The position numbers and the translations under genes are program-made. Shown piece by piece: positions 27,107 to 36,289 of a stretch of 64,000 bases of DNA. How positions within the stretch are numbered: position 1 is the stretch's first letter; each line of letters opens with the position of its first letter. Under the pieces are notes generated by a model. That model ran no database searches, had not been told where the DNA came from, and saw only the letters and a list, made by a program, of their open reading frames with translations. The DNA is from Flavobacteriales bacterium (GTDB lineage Bacteria > Bacteroidota > Bacteroidia > Flavobacteriales_F > PHOS-HE28), in assembly GCA_016710685.1 (NCBI GenBank), contig JADJVC010000006.1:496001-560000 (forward strand). The letters run 5' to 3'.

Positions 27107-28426
27107 TCAATGCAACTGAGTAAAGCGCTCCGCATCCAACCGCACCAAGGTGCTTAGTAGTAACGTGAAGCCGATCAGCGAACTGCCGCCGTAGCTGAAG
27201 AACGGCAACGGGATGCCGATAACCGGCGCCAGGCCGATGGCCATGCCCACATTGATCATGAGGTGCAGGAAGAATATACTGGCCACGCAGTAAGCATAGA
27301 TCCGCGTGAACTTGCTCCGCTGCCGGTCTGCCACTTGGATGCAGCGCAGGATCAACGCCGCGAAGAGCAACACCACCACCGTGGTGCCCAAGAAGCCCCA
27401 TTCCTCGCCTACGGTGCAAAAAATGAAATCCGTGCTTTGCATGGGCACGTACTTGTACTTGGTGAAAGTGCCCTGCAAGTACCCTTTCCCTGCGAAGCCG
27501 CCGCTGCCGATCGCCGTTTTGCTTTGCTCCACGTTGTAACCGTAGCCGCGCGGATCGTATTCCAGCCCTAACAGCACCCGGATGCGCGTTTGCTGGTGCA
27601 TGGGCATGCGGTCCACAGCTTGGTCCACCGTGGCGATGAAAGCCGCTGAACCCAATAGCCCAAAAAGCAAGTAGCCATAGATCCGCTTGCGGTGCTGTAT
27701 CAGGATGAACTTCTTCACGAACAAGAAGGCGGCCACCGCGAACACGAGCAAAATGAAAATGAGAAAGTACTGGCCGTGCAGTTCCACATCACTGAAGGGT
27801 ATGCCGTACGTGTTCTCCTTCATCAACAGCGAAAGCACCGTGAGAATGGCCGCGAGGATGGCCAACAACAGGATGTTGCCGGAAATGCCTTCGCGGTAGA
27901 GAACCAGCACGAAGGCTCCACTTACAAGTGCGGTACCCGTGTCCGGTTGCAGCATGATCAAGGCCACGGGTGCCAGGATCAACGCTGCGGCGATGACGCG
28001 TGACCGCATTTCCTTCAACGTCTTCAATCCACTGAGGTATTTGGTAAGTGCCAGTGATGTGGCAAACTTGCTGAATTCCGCAGGCTGGATCCCGAATCCG
28101 CCTACGCCGAACCAGGCCTTTGCGCCGTTCACCTCCCGCCCTACTAGCAGTACCAACACCAGTAAGAGTAGTACGCCGCCATAGATGGGATACGACAAGT
28201 CGCGGATGAAGTCGCCACGCACCAGCAGCATGGAAGCGCCAAGCAGCAGCGATGCGCAGATCCATACGCTTTGTGCGCCATACTCCCTCGCGCGGTCGAA
28301 CAGGTTGGCGTGTGCGGGGTCGTAAGCGGCGCTGTAGATGTTGGCCCAGCCCATCGCCATCAGCAGGAGGTAGATCACCACCAGCGGCCAGTCAATGTTG
28401 CGCACTACGTTCTCCCTACGGTTCAT
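27107..28426 (-). CDS. rodA: Rod shape-determining SEDS protein RodA
   Basis: 439 residues from the ATG at 28426; the longer frame upstream is antisense-like material inside mrdA. About ten membrane helices are visible. SEDS hallmarks are GREVNGAKAWFGVGGFGIQPAEFSK, then LQPDTGTALV and, near the C-terminus, NVGMAIGLAPVIGIPLPFFSYGGSS. RodA is the peptidoglycan glycosyltransferase of the elongasome and works with PBP2, encoded directly upstream. The start overlaps the mrdA stop as ATGA (28423-28426). It is the last gene of the purH-mreB-mreC-mreD-mrdA-rodA unit. Confidence 0.95.
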   Translation of the reverse strand: MNRRENVVRNIDWPLVVIYLLLMAMGWANIYSAAYDPAHANLFDRAREYGAQSVWICASLLLGASMLLVRGDFIRDLSYPIYGGVLLLLVLVLLVGREVNGAKAWFGVGGFGIQPAEFSKFATSLALTKYLSGLKTLKEMRSRVIAAALILAPVALIMLQPDTGTALVSGAFVLVLYREGISGNILLLAILAAILTVLSLLMKENTYGIPFSDVELHGQYFLIFILLVFAVAAFLFVKKFILIQHRKRIYGYLLFGLLGSAAFIATVDQAVDRMPMHQQTRIRVLLGLEYDPRGYGYNVEQSKTAIGSGGFAGKGYLQGTFTKYKYVPMQSTDFIFCTVGEEWGFLGTTVVVLLFAALILRCIQVADRQRSKFTRIYAYCVASIFFLHLMINVGMAIGLAPVIGIPLPFFSYGGSSLIGFTLLLSTLVRLDAERFTQLH

Positions 28427-30270
28427 CGTTTGCGGCGCTTGCTCACGAATTTCTTGTAGTTGCCTTCCGTGGCGATGAGGTTGGTCTCTTCCATTTCCTT
28501 CGCCATCTCCGGCCGTGAAATACTGTCTGTAAGGTATTGCTCCATGCAGAGGCTCGCGATGGGAGCGGCCCAAGTTCCTCCGGCACCGGAGTTCTCCACG
28601 TACACGGCGATCGCGATCTTGGGATCTTCCATGGGCGCGAAGGCGATGAATACGGCGTGGTCCTTTCCGTGCGGGTTTTGTGCGGTACCTGTTTTGCCAC
28701 AGACGGTGATTCCCGGAATGCGTGCCCTGCGCGCCGTGCCGCCCGGTTCGTTCACCACACGCCGCATGCCTTCCACGATGGGCGGGAACCATTCATCGTC
28801 CACAAGGGTGTGATGCCGTTGGACGCCGCTCTTCAAGCTGTCCGGGCTGCCGATGGCACGCACCACGTGCGGGTCGAAGTAGTAGCCGCGGTTGGCGAAT
28901 ATGGCGGCGATGTTGGCCATTTGCATGGGCGCCACCAGCACTTCACCCTGCCCGATGCTGAGCGAGTAGATCGTGCTGAACGCCCAACCGAACTCACCGT
29001 ACATTTTATTGTAGTAGGCCACTCCCGGGATGCTTCCGCCTTTCAACGCGGGCAGATCCAGCAAGGGGGGGCTCCCCAGGCCGAAGCTTTGCATGAACGT
29101 TTTCCATTCCGCCAGTCCAAGGGCCGCATCCTTGAACCGGTCCGGGTCCTTGCCCTGCTCGATCTCCCGTTTGAACACTTGGTAGAAATAGGGGTTGCAG
29201 GACATTTGAACCGCTTCTTGAATAGTTCGCGCGTTGGGATGGTTATGGCAACCCACCAATGCCTTGTTGCATGGAAATCCCGTGTTCAGCGTGATGACGC
29301 CTTCCTGCAACGCGATGGCCGATTGCACCAATTTGAAAATGGAACCTGGAGGATATTGCGCCTGCAATGCGCGATCGAACAACGGGTTGAGTGAATCCTG
29401 TTGCAAAGCCCGATAGTTTTTGCTGCGCACCCGGCCCACGAGCAGCTCGGGATCGTAGGCGGGGGAGCTTACCAACGCGATCACCTCGCCGGTCTTGGGG
29501 TCCAGCGCTACGATGCTGCCCTTCTTATTCTTCAACAGCCTTTCGCCAAGCTCCTGCACTTTTAAGTCGATGCCCGTGTACAGGTTTTTCCCCGCATGGG
29601 CCAAGGTGTCGAAGCGGCCTTCTTTGAACGGGCCTTGCACGTTGTTATGCACGTCCACCACGACGTATTTCACGCCACGTTTGCCGCGCAGGTCTTTTTC
29701 GTAGTAGCTCTCCAGGCCACCCACGCCGATAACGTCGCCCGGCTTGTAGTAAGGGTCCTGTGCCACTTTGCGTGAGTTCACCTCGCTGAGGTAGCCCAGC
29801 ATGTGCGCGCCCACGTGCGGCGGATAGGTGCGCAAGGTCCTGCTTTGCCCATAGAATCCCGGAAATTTCCAAAGTTGTACCGCCATGGCGGCGTATTGTT
29901 CGGAAGTGACCTGCAACTCAAATTCGCTCGGTTTCCAAACGGAGTAATCCGCAGCTTTTTTCAAGCGTTCGCGGGCTGTTTCCAACGGAATGCCAATGAG
30001 TTTTGCCAAGGCTGAAGTGTCAAGGTCATGCACATCACGCGGAACTACCAGGATATCGTAGACCGGCGTATTGGCCACGAGCAGCTCGCCATGCCGGTCC
30101 AGGATGAGACCGCGCGAAGGGAACACGGTGACTTTGCGCTCGCTGATGTCCGCTGCACGCGCTGTCCAGCTGGTATCCACCACTTGGATCCAGAACAGCC
30201 GCAGAATGAACACCACACAGGTGAACAGCACCGCAGCGATCAGCACGTACTTACGTTCTTCAAAGTTCAT
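28423..30270 (-). CDS. mrdA: Penicillin-binding protein 2 (elongasome transpeptidase)
   Basis: 615 residues from the ATG at 30270. An N-terminal membrane helix (~9-26) precedes the PBP dimer domain (FPSRGLILDRHGELLVANTP). The transpeptidase domain has its Ser nucleophile in YPPGSIFKLVQ (SxxK), the second motif in MSCNPYFYQ (SxN) and the third as CGKTGTAQN (KTG). It cross-links peptidoglycan during side-wall growth together with RodA and MreBCD. It overlaps mreD upstream (ATGA at 30267-30270) and rodA downstream. Length and all catalytic motifs are normal. Confidence 0.96.
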   Translation of the reverse strand: MNFEERKYVLIAAVLFTCVVFILRLFWIQVVDTSWTARAADISERKVTVFPSRGLILDRHGELLVANTPVYDILVVPRDVHDLDTSALAKLIGIPLETARERLKKAADYSVWKPSEFELQVTSEQYAAMAVQLWKFPGFYGQSRTLRTYPPHVGAHMLGYLSEVNSRKVAQDPYYKPGDVIGVGGLESYYEKDLRGKRGVKYVVVDVHNNVQGPFKEGRFDTLAHAGKNLYTGIDLKVQELGERLLKNKKGSIVALDPKTGEVIALVSSPAYDPELLVGRVRSKNYRALQQDSLNPLFDRALQAQYPPGSIFKLVQSAIALQEGVITLNTGFPCNKALVGCHNHPNARTIQEAVQMSCNPYFYQVFKREIEQGKDPDRFKDAALGLAEWKTFMQSFGLGSPPLLDLPALKGGSIPGVAYYNKMYGEFGWAFSTIYSLSIGQGEVLVAPMQMANIAAIFANRGYYFDPHVVRAIGSPDSLKSGVQRHHTLVDDEWFPPIVEGMRRVVNEPGGTARRARIPGITVCGKTGTAQNPHGKDHAVFIAFAPMEDPKIAIAVYVENSGAGGTWAAPIASLCMEQYLTDSISRPEMAKEMEETNLIATEGNYKKFVSKRRKR

Positions 30271-30788
30271 CGCGCTCGTAACTCCCGTCTTGTCAACGCC
30301 TGGGCGAGCAGGCAAAGTACGAGCGTAGCCGCTACGCTCATCAACGCCCGCAATAACGTGGAGCCAAAGGCTGTGAACCTGTAAACTTCCAGGAAGAACA
30401 GCACCAAATGGTGAACAAGTACCAAGGTGCCCGCGAAGGTCATGAACCAAGCCAGACCCATGTGCTGTACTGTAGGTTGTTTGCCGGGATCGTAGCCCTC
30501 GCGCGGGGTAAGCACGCGCAGCATGAGTATCCGCGTGAACGCCATCGCAGTGCAGGCTGCGGCATGCAGGCCGGGCGTGCTGCTGAAGAAATCCATCGCC
30601 ATGCCCAACGCGAAGCCCAGCACCAAAGTTGCCCAACCCGGTGTGTCAAACGGAAGCAAAATGATGAAGAGCACATACAAATAGGGCACCACCCAGCCGT
30701 TCGCCAAGTCCACATGGTCGATCACCATGGCCTGCATAAGCACAAGCACGATGAAACGGATGATATTGGAGATCACGGTTCCGATCAT
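30267..30788 (-). CDS. mreD: Rod shape-determining protein MreD
   Basis: 173 residues with five to six membrane helices and very little soluble sequence. The segment ILLPFDTPGWATLVLGFALGMAMDFFSSTPGLHAAACTA is the Bacteroidota MreD core; identification rests on it and on the position between mreC and mrdA. MreD is an inner membrane subunit of the elongasome. Both ends overlap neighbours by ATGA, so translation is coupled through the whole mreC-mreD-mrdA-rodA run. Confidence 0.9.
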   Translation of the reverse strand: MIGTVISNIIRFIVLVLMQAMVIDHVDLANGWVVPYLYVLFIILLPFDTPGWATLVLGFALGMAMDFFSSTPGLHAAACTAMAFTRILMLRVLTPREGYDPGKQPTVQHMGLAWFMTFAGTLVLVHHLVLFFLEVYRFTAFGSTLLRALMSVAATLVLCLLAQALTRRELRAR

Positions 30789-31612
30789 GGCAGGGGTGCC
30801 TTGGCCTCCAAAGTGTCGCGTTCGGTCTTCATCAGATCGGACACTACGTGAACGTATGCGGTGCGCGCCAGGTCTTCGCCCAGCTTTACGGTGATCTTGT
30901 GGAAATTGCTGCCGGGGTCTTCTTCTACACTCAGCACGGTGCCCACAGGAACGCCCCGTGGGAACACGCCGTCATCGCCGCGGGTAACCACCGTATCGCC
31001 CGGCGCCACCTGCACATGGTTGGCCACATCGGTCAAAGAGGCCGTGGCCGGATCGCTCGTGTCCCATTTCAAAAGACCGAAATGGCCCGTACGCTTCAGT
31101 TCAACGCTCGGCGCCAGCTCGTTGCCAAGGATGCTGGTGACCAAGGCGAAGTGCGGGCTGGTTTCCCGAACTACACCAACTAAGCCGTTTACGCCGATCA
31201 CGCCCATGTCCCGGCGGATCCCGTCCAAACTCCCGCTGCCCAGGGTTATGTAGTTCCGTTCCTTCTGGACCGTGCTGTTCACCACTTGGGCGGTGATGTA
31301 AGTAAAGCTCTCCCTGCCAGCGCTGTCGATCTGTACAACTCCACTATCCGCCCGCAGCGGCTCAGCGTATTTCTTTTCCCGCTCAACGGCCAAGGCTACC
31401 GCCAATTCCCTGTTCACCCGGCGTAAGTCCGTAAAACCGGTCACCTCGTTGCGCCATGCATAAAGCTGCCCCACCATGGCATTGCTGGAACTTATCGCTT
31501 GCGCCCGGTGGTGCATGCTGCCGTTAACCAGCAGGCTGAGCGAAATCCCCATCAACAACAGGAACAACAGCAAGTTGCTCTGGCGGATCAGGAAACGGAA
31601 GAGTTCGCGCAT
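30785..31612 (-). CDS. mreC: Rod shape-determining protein MreC
   Basis: 275 residues: one N-terminal membrane helix (~10-28), a coiled-coil stretch (~60-85) and a periplasmic beta domain. The beta domain contains ITLGSGSLDGIRRDMGVIG, VNGLVGVVRETSPHFALVTS and GDTVVTRGDDGVFPRGVPVG, the usual MreC signatures. MreC links cytoplasmic MreB to PBP2 in the periplasm. The gene overlaps mreD by ATGA and is separated from mreB by 96 bases that hold the palindrome at 31683-31712. Confidence 0.93.
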   Translation of the reverse strand: MRELFRFLIRQSNLLLFLLLMGISLSLLVNGSMHHRAQAISSSNAMVGQLYAWRNEVTGFTDLRRVNRELAVALAVEREKKYAEPLRADSGVVQIDSAGRESFTYITAQVVNSTVQKERNYITLGSGSLDGIRRDMGVIGVNGLVGVVRETSPHFALVTSILGNELAPSVELKRTGHFGLLKWDTSDPATASLTDVANHVQVAPGDTVVTRGDDGVFPRGVPVGTVLSVEEDPGSNFHKITVKLGEDLARTAYVHVVSDLMKTERDTLEAKAPLP

Positions 31613-31682
31613 TCTACTCTTAAATCGTGCGCGTCAATTGCCGGGGGCAGTTTGCCGGATCATTCGAGACCCGTGCCTTGCG

Positions 31683-31712
31683 GTAGTGGGGCGATGCACG
31701 CATCGCCCCTAC
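31683..31712. repeat. GC-rich palindrome at the mreB stop codon
   Basis: Two perfect 10-base arms, GGGGCGATGC and GCATCGCCCC, around AC, flanked by GTAGT on the left and TAC on the right. It includes the mreB stop (TAG, 31709-31711 on the minus strand). It resembles REP-like palindromes of the GTAGGGGCGA type that I recall as dispersed in many genomes. It lacks a T-run, so it is more likely an mRNA-stabilising or REP-type element between mreB and mreC than a terminator. Confidence 0.7.
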
Positions 31713-32737
31713 TCCCGCATCAGGAACTGGAACCTGTCGATGTTGCGCAGTGCGATCCCCGTGCCACGCGCTACCGCCCGTAACGGGTCTTCGCTCACGT
31801 GCACCGGTAATTTCGTTTTTATGCTGATGCGCTTGTCAAGTCCGCGAAGCAGCGCGCCACCTCCGGCAAGGTAGATACCGGTTCGGTAGATGTCAGCGCT
31901 CAATTCCGGGGGTGTGCTTTCCAACGCACTGAGGATGGCTTCCTCGATCTTGCTGATGGACTTGTCCAGCGCCTGGGCGATCTCCGAATAGGTCACCGTA
32001 ATCTCCTTCGGAATGCCCGTCATCAGGTCACGACCGCGAACGGCGTAATCCGGTGGTGGATCGTCCAGTTCCACCAAGGCGCTGCCCACTTCGATCTTGA
32101 TCTGCTCGGCCGTGCGCTCACCCACCAGGATGTTGTGCTGCCGACGCATGTATTCCTCAATGTCGCTGGTGAACTCATCACCGGCAACGCGGATGTTCTT
32201 GTCGCAAACAATACCGCCCAAGGCGATCACCGCGATCTCCGAAGTGCCACCGCCAATGTCGATGATCATGTTGCCCATCGGCTCCTCAACATCGATGCCG
32301 ATACCGATAGCAGCGGCCATCGGCTCGTGGATGAGGTAAACCTCCTTGGCTCCGGCATGCTCACTGCTGTCCTTTACAGCGCGCTTTTCCACTTCCGTGA
32401 TCCCGCTGGGGATGCAGATCACCATGCGCAGGTTGGGCGTGAAAAGCCGCCGACCGGGATTGATCATCTTGATCATGCCCTTGATCATGTCTTCAGCTGC
32501 CTGGAAATCCGCGATCACACCGTCTTTCAATGGCCTGATCGTCTTGATGTTCTCGTGCGTTTTGCCATGCATCTGTTGCGCTTGGCGGCCAATGGCGATC
32601 ACCTTGCCGGTGGTGCGGTCTTTGGCAACGATGCTCGGTTCATCCACCACGACCTTGTCGTTGTGGATGATGAGGGTATTGGCGGTGCCGAGATCGATGG
32701 CGATCTCTTGCGTGAAAAATCCGGAGAACCAGCCCAT
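31709..32737 (-). CDS. mreB: Actin-like cell shape protein MreB
   Basis: 342 residues, standard length. Actin-fold nucleotide-binding motifs are present: IAIDLGTANTLI (phosphate 1), PNLRMVICIPSGITEVEKRA, IHEPMAAAIGIGIDVEEP, MIIDIGGGTSEIAVIALGG (phosphate 2) and TGIYLAGGGALLRGLDKRI (adenosine). MreB polymerises under the inner membrane and steers the elongasome. It starts 9 bases after purH stops. The stop codon sits inside a GC palindrome that may separate its expression level from mreC. Confidence 0.97.
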   Translation of the reverse strand: MGWFSGFFTQEIAIDLGTANTLIIHNDKVVVDEPSIVAKDRTTGKVIAIGRQAQQMHGKTHENIKTIRPLKDGVIADFQAAEDMIKGMIKMINPGRRLFTPNLRMVICIPSGITEVEKRAVKDSSEHAGAKEVYLIHEPMAAAIGIGIDVEEPMGNMIIDIGGGTSEIAVIALGGIVCDKNIRVAGDEFTSDIEEYMRRQHNILVGERTAEQIKIEVGSALVELDDPPPDYAVRGRDLMTGIPKEITVTYSEIAQALDKSISKIEEAILSALESTPPELSADIYRTGIYLAGGGALLRGLDKRISIKTKLPVHVSEDPLRAVARGTGIALRNIDRFQFLMRE

Positions 32738-32745
32738 GGGCGTTG

Positions 32746-34278
32746 TCAGTGTTTGAAGTGTCTGTTACCGGTGATGCACATAGCGATGCCGAGACCATTA
32801 CAAGCATCAATGCTGTCCTGGTCCCGGATGCTGCCGCCCGGTTGTACGATGGAACCGATGCCAGTGTTCGCCGCTATGGTGACGCAATCGGGAAAAGGGA
32901 AAAAGGCGTCGCTGGCCATTGCCGCGCCTTTTAGGTCGAAATTGAACTTTTTTGCCTTGGAAATGGCCTGCTCAAGCGCGTCCACTCGGCTCGTCTGACC
33001 AGTACCGCTGCCCAATAATTGCAGACTTTTCGCCAATACTATCGCGTTGCTTTTTGTGTGCTTCACCAAAATATTGGCGAATTCCAGATCGTGCAGTTCC
33101 GCGGCGGAAGGTGCCTTATTGGTTACCGCTTTCATGCCGGTAGCGCGGTCCACCACGTGGTCCGGGGCTTGTGCCAACGTGCCGTTCAGCGCGGTGCGGA
33201 ATTTGCGTTCTGGCTTGGCTGCTGCTTTGCGCTTTAGAATGATGCGGTTTTTCTTTTTCCGCAGGACCTCTAAGGCCGCAGGCGCATAGTCTGGCGCGCA
33301 GATGATCTCGAAGAAGAGCGGGTCGATCGCCTTGGCCGTAGCCGCATCGATCATGGCGGTGGTGATGAGCACGCCGCCGAAGGCGCTCACGGGATCACCA
33401 GACAGGGCCGCGTCCCAGGCTTCCTTCAAGGTGGGCCGCACTGCCGCGCCGCAGGCGTTGTTGTGCTTCAATATGCAGAACGGCACGCCTTCCAACGTGC
33501 CGAGGTCGTCCACCAATTCCACCGCAGCGTCCAAGTCCAGCAGGTTGTTGTAGCTGAGTTCTTTGCCGTTGAGCCGCTCGAACAGTCCGTCCAAGTCGCC
33601 GATGAACTGGGCTGGCTGGTGCGGGTTTTCGCCGTAACGCAGCGGATGCACGGGTTGTCCGGCGGTATCGGGCCCTTCGTTCTTTTCCCCGCTGAACCAT
33701 GCATGGATCGCCCGGTCGTAATGTGCGCTTTCGCCGAAGGCATGCGTGGCAAATGCCTTGCGTTGGGCCAAGGTAGTCCTGCCTTTTTGCTCGCGCAGGA
33801 TCTGTAAGATCTCCGCATAGTGCCGTTGTGCGGGCACGATCACGACGTCGTTGAAATTCTTGGCAGCCGCGCGGATCAAGGAGATGCCTCCGATGTCGAT
33901 CTTCTCAATGATCTCCTCTTCGCTGCCACCTGCGGCCACTGTGGCCTCGAAAGGGTAGAGGTCCACGATCACCAGGTCGATCGGGGGAATGGCATGCTCT
34001 TCCAACTGCGCCACGTCGCTTTCCAAGCCCCGGCGCCCCAAGATGCCGCCGAAGACTTTAGGGTGAAGCGTCTTGACGCGGCCTCCCAAAATGCTGGGAA
34101 AAGTGGTGAGTGCTTCCACCGGCGTCACTGGGATGCCCAATTTCTCGATGAATGCACGGGTGCCGCCTGTGCTGTACAAATGCACGCCAAGGTGGTGCAA
34201 TTCCTGCACGAGCGGCTCAAGGCCGTCTTTGTGGAATACCGAGATCAGGGCGCTTTCGATGCGCTTGGTTGCAGACAT
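32746..34278 (-). CDS. purH: Bifunctional AICAR formyltransferase/IMP cyclohydrolase
   Basis: 510 residues, normal for PurH. The N-terminal MGS-like cyclohydrolase domain has YSTGGTRAFIEKLGIPVTPVE, GGRVKTLHPKVFGGIL and IVDLYPFEATVA. The C-terminal transformylase domain has LRYGENPHQPAQF, YNNLLDLDAAVELV, CILKHNNACGAAV and DAFFPFPDCVTIAA. It catalyses the last two steps of IMP synthesis. It is the first gene of the mre operon. A near-match -7 element (TAAACTTG on the minus strand, 34296-34303) lies 17 bases upstream. The 179 bases between this start and the next gene hold nothing else. Confidence 0.97.
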   Translation of the reverse strand: MSATKRIESALISVFHKDGLEPLVQELHHLGVHLYSTGGTRAFIEKLGIPVTPVEALTTFPSILGGRVKTLHPKVFGGILGRRGLESDVAQLEEHAIPPIDLVIVDLYPFEATVAAGGSEEEIIEKIDIGGISLIRAAAKNFNDVVIVPAQRHYAEILQILREQKGRTTLAQRKAFATHAFGESAHYDRAIHAWFSGEKNEGPDTAGQPVHPLRYGENPHQPAQFIGDLDGLFERLNGKELSYNNLLDLDAAVELVDDLGTLEGVPFCILKHNNACGAAVRPTLKEAWDAALSGDPVSAFGGVLITTAMIDAATAKAIDPLFFEIICAPDYAPAALEVLRKKKNRIILKRKAAAKPERKFRTALNGTLAQAPDHVVDRATGMKAVTNKAPSAAELHDLEFANILVKHTKSNAIVLAKSLQLLGSGTGQTSRVDALEQAISKAKKFNFDLKGAAMASDAFFPFPDCVTIAANTGIGSIVQPGGSIRDQDSIDACNGLGIAMCITGNRHFKH

Positions 34279-34457
34279 GCCCGGTTAAGGTTGCGCAAGT
34301 TTACCGGTGAACAACGCCTGCGCACGTGTACATAGCCACGGCTTTTCAGCAGTGTTACCAACAGTTTGGCTTATTTTTCAGTTCGTCCGCCGCGGCAATC
34401 TTCGCTTTTGGCCGGTTCAGCAACGCTGGTCCGTGCGCGTTTTCAGCCACCGGAAAA

Positions 34458-35138
34458 TTAGAAACGGAGGCCGATGCCCAACAGTACGTTTACCGCGTCG
34501 GTGTTGCTGTTCAGCGTGTTGAAGCCCACGTTGCCGGCGGCATCAACCGCGATGGAATTCGGGTCCACATAGGTGGCGTTCCCACTGTTGAAGCGTTCCA
34601 CGCGGGCCTCGATGTAACCGATGCCGCCCAAGCCCACCATCAACCCAGCGGCCCAGCCGGTGCTGAAGGCGAAGTCGTTCGCATTCCGCTCGCGGCTCAG
34701 TGAATTCTCCAAACCATCAACCGATACGGTGCTCAACGTGGTGAACTGGCGCAGCCCGATCATGCCGTCCACGTAAGGCCTCACTTTTCCTTTCAGCGGG
34801 CTTAAACGCAACAACGGATGATAGCTGAGCACTTTCGCCCTCACGGCCAAGGAGCCTTCCGAGGCGGTGAGCGCCGGATCGGAAACAGGCACCGTGGATA
34901 CACTGCGGCCCATCACACTATAATCGAATGCGAAGCCGCCTTGCAGCGGGAGCAGGCCCATCGGCACGGCAAATTGGCCGCCGAAGGTGAACATGTTCTT
35001 GCCCCAAGTGTCAGCGAATTCGCCCGTAGGCACGCTGATGCCGACCGTGCCGCCCAAGTTGCCTTGGAAACCGGGGATCTGTGCAGTTGCAAACGTGGCC
35101 GTGAAGGGAACGATCAGGAGGAGTTGAAGGGTACGCAT
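34458..35138 (-). CDS. Outer membrane beta-barrel protein, function unknown
   Basis: 226 residues with a signal peptide (MRTLQLLLIVPFTATFATAQ). The mature part begins GFQGNLGGTVGISVPTGEFADTWG, the usual first hairpin of small Bacteroidota porin-like proteins, and ends with an aromatic strand, VNVLLGIGLRF. Alternating hydrophobic residues suggest an 8-stranded barrel. No specific family or ligand can be assigned. It is transcribed alone on the minus strand, divergent from the YqaA-like gene 60 bases away. Confidence 0.75.
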   Translation of the reverse strand: MRTLQLLLIVPFTATFATAQIPGFQGNLGGTVGISVPTGEFADTWGKNMFTFGGQFAVPMGLLPLQGGFAFDYSVMGRSVSTVPVSDPALTASEGSLAVRAKVLSYHPLLRLSPLKGKVRPYVDGMIGLRQFTTLSTVSVDGLENSLSRERNANDFAFSTGWAAGLMVGLGGIGYIEARVERFNSGNATYVDPNSIAVDAAGNVGFNTLNSNTDAVNVLLGIGLRF

Positions 35139-35198
35139 GGTGATGGCGTTTCACTCCCTATAACGGATCCCGTGCCGATCTTCGCATCTTCGCGCCAA

Positions 35199-35606
35199 AT
35201 GGAGCTTTTTGCAGGTTGGGCCGACGCCGGGTTGCCCGCGCTATTCTTGGCCTGTTTTCTGGCCGCAACGGTCTTGCCATTCAGTTCCGAAGCACTGCTG
35301 CTGGCAATGGCTTTAGGGCCGTGGGGAACAATGCCGTTGCTCATCACGGCCAGTGTCGGCAACACCCTCGGCGGGCTGACCAATTACGGAATCGGACGCT
35401 GGGTACCACAAGGGAAATTGATGAAACGCTTCAAAGTGGACCCGGCCAAAGCACAACGTTGGAATGCGCTTGTTGAACGTTACGGCGTTTGGTGCGCGCT
35501 TTTGTGCTGGCTGCCGGTTGTCGGGGATCCCATTGCTATTGCGTTTGTAATACACTATTTCAAAACGAAATCGTCAATTTGTACCACCAAGTGTTTTAGC
35601 CCATGA
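35199..35606 (+). CDS. YqaA/DedA-type membrane protein, C-terminally truncated
   Basis: 135 residues from the ATG at 35199 (MELFAGWADAGLPALFLACF). The YqaA core is clear: LAATVLPFSSEALLLAMALG, ITASVGNTLGGLTNYGIGRW and RYGVWCALLCWLPVVGDPIA. After VVGDPIAIA the sequence departs from the family. The expected last two helices (about 40 residues) are replaced by VIHYFKTKSSICTTKCFSP and a stop that overlaps the phoB start as ATGA. This looks like a 3' deletion that fused the gene end to the phoB leader, so the protein is probably non-functional. The family is of unknown transport function. Confidence 0.65.
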   Translation: MELFAGWADAGLPALFLACFLAATVLPFSSEALLLAMALGPWGTMPLLITASVGNTLGGLTNYGIGRWVPQGKLMKRFKVDPAKAQRWNALVERYGVWCALLCWLPVVGDPIAIAFVIHYFKTKSSICTTKCFSP

Positions 35607-36289
35607 CGAGCGCAATGGCGAAAAAAGTTTTGCTGGTGGATGATGAAGAGGATATTGTAGATCTGCTGCGCTACAACCTGGAACGCGAAGGCATTCAGGT
35701 GGTAACCGCGAACAACGGCACAGAAGCATTGAAAGTCGCAAAAGCCGAACGTCCCGATCTGGTGGTGTTGGATATCATGATGCCGGGCATGGACGGCGTT
35801 GAAGTGTGCAACGAGCTGCGCAAGACACCCGGACTGGAAGAAACGTTGATCGTATTCCTGACCGCACGCACGGAGGATTATTCCCATATCGCCGGTTACG
35901 AGGCAGGAGGGGACGATTACATCAACAAACCGGTGCGCCCCAAGGTTTTTGTAAACAAGGTACAGGCCCTGTTAAAGCGTACGCGCGGTGGCAAAGTCGT
36001 TCATTCGATCTTGGAATCCAATGGTATCCGGATGGACCTTGAGCAGATCACCGTGAGCACGGGTGGGGAGGTGCTTCAGCTCCCGAAAAAAGAATTTGAA
36101 CTACTGGCATTGCTAATGAGCAAGCCGGGCAAAGTGTTTAAGCGCGACGAGATCTACGCGCACGTTTGGGGCAACGACATCTTCGTGGGCGATCGTACCA
36201 TTGACGTCCACATCCGTAAAATCCGCGAGAAGATCGGCGATGACCGGATCGGCACGGTGAAGGGCATGGGCTACAAGTTTGAGGTTTAA
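35603..36289 (+). CDS. phoB: Phosphate-type response regulator PhoB (OmpR/PhoB family)
   Basis: 228 residues. The receiver domain (residues ~8-125) has the acidic pair in LLVDDEEDI, the phospho-acceptor Asp in LVVLDIMMPGMDG, Thr in IVFLTART and Lys in DYINKPVRPK. The C-terminal winged helix (~140-228) has LPKKEFELLALLMSKPGKVF, DEIYAHVWG and RTIDVHIRKIREKIGDDRI. PhoB identity is inferred from its place beside a Na/Pi cotransporter and a PhoR-type kinase. A second start at 35615 (MAKKVLLVDD) is also possible. Its stop overlaps the convergent cotransporter stop. Confidence 0.85.
   Translation: MTSAMAKKVLLVDDEEDIVDLLRYNLEREGIQVVTANNGTEALKVAKAERPDLVVLDIMMPGMDGVEVCNELRKTPGLEETLIVFLTARTEDYSHIAGYEAGGDDYINKPVRPKVFVNKVQALLKRTRGGKVVHSILESNGIRMDLEQITVSTGGEVLQLPKKEFELLALLMSKPGKVFKRDEIYAHVWGNDIFVGDRTIDVHIRKIREKIGDDRIGTVKGMGYKFEV

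Noticed and set aside
28537..29394. 285-codon frame antisense to mrdA
   Set aside because: Opposite the transpeptidase motifs; His/Arg-rich and without a domain.
31683..31712. Intrinsic terminator of mreB
   Set aside because: No U-run on either strand, and mreC follows in the same operon.
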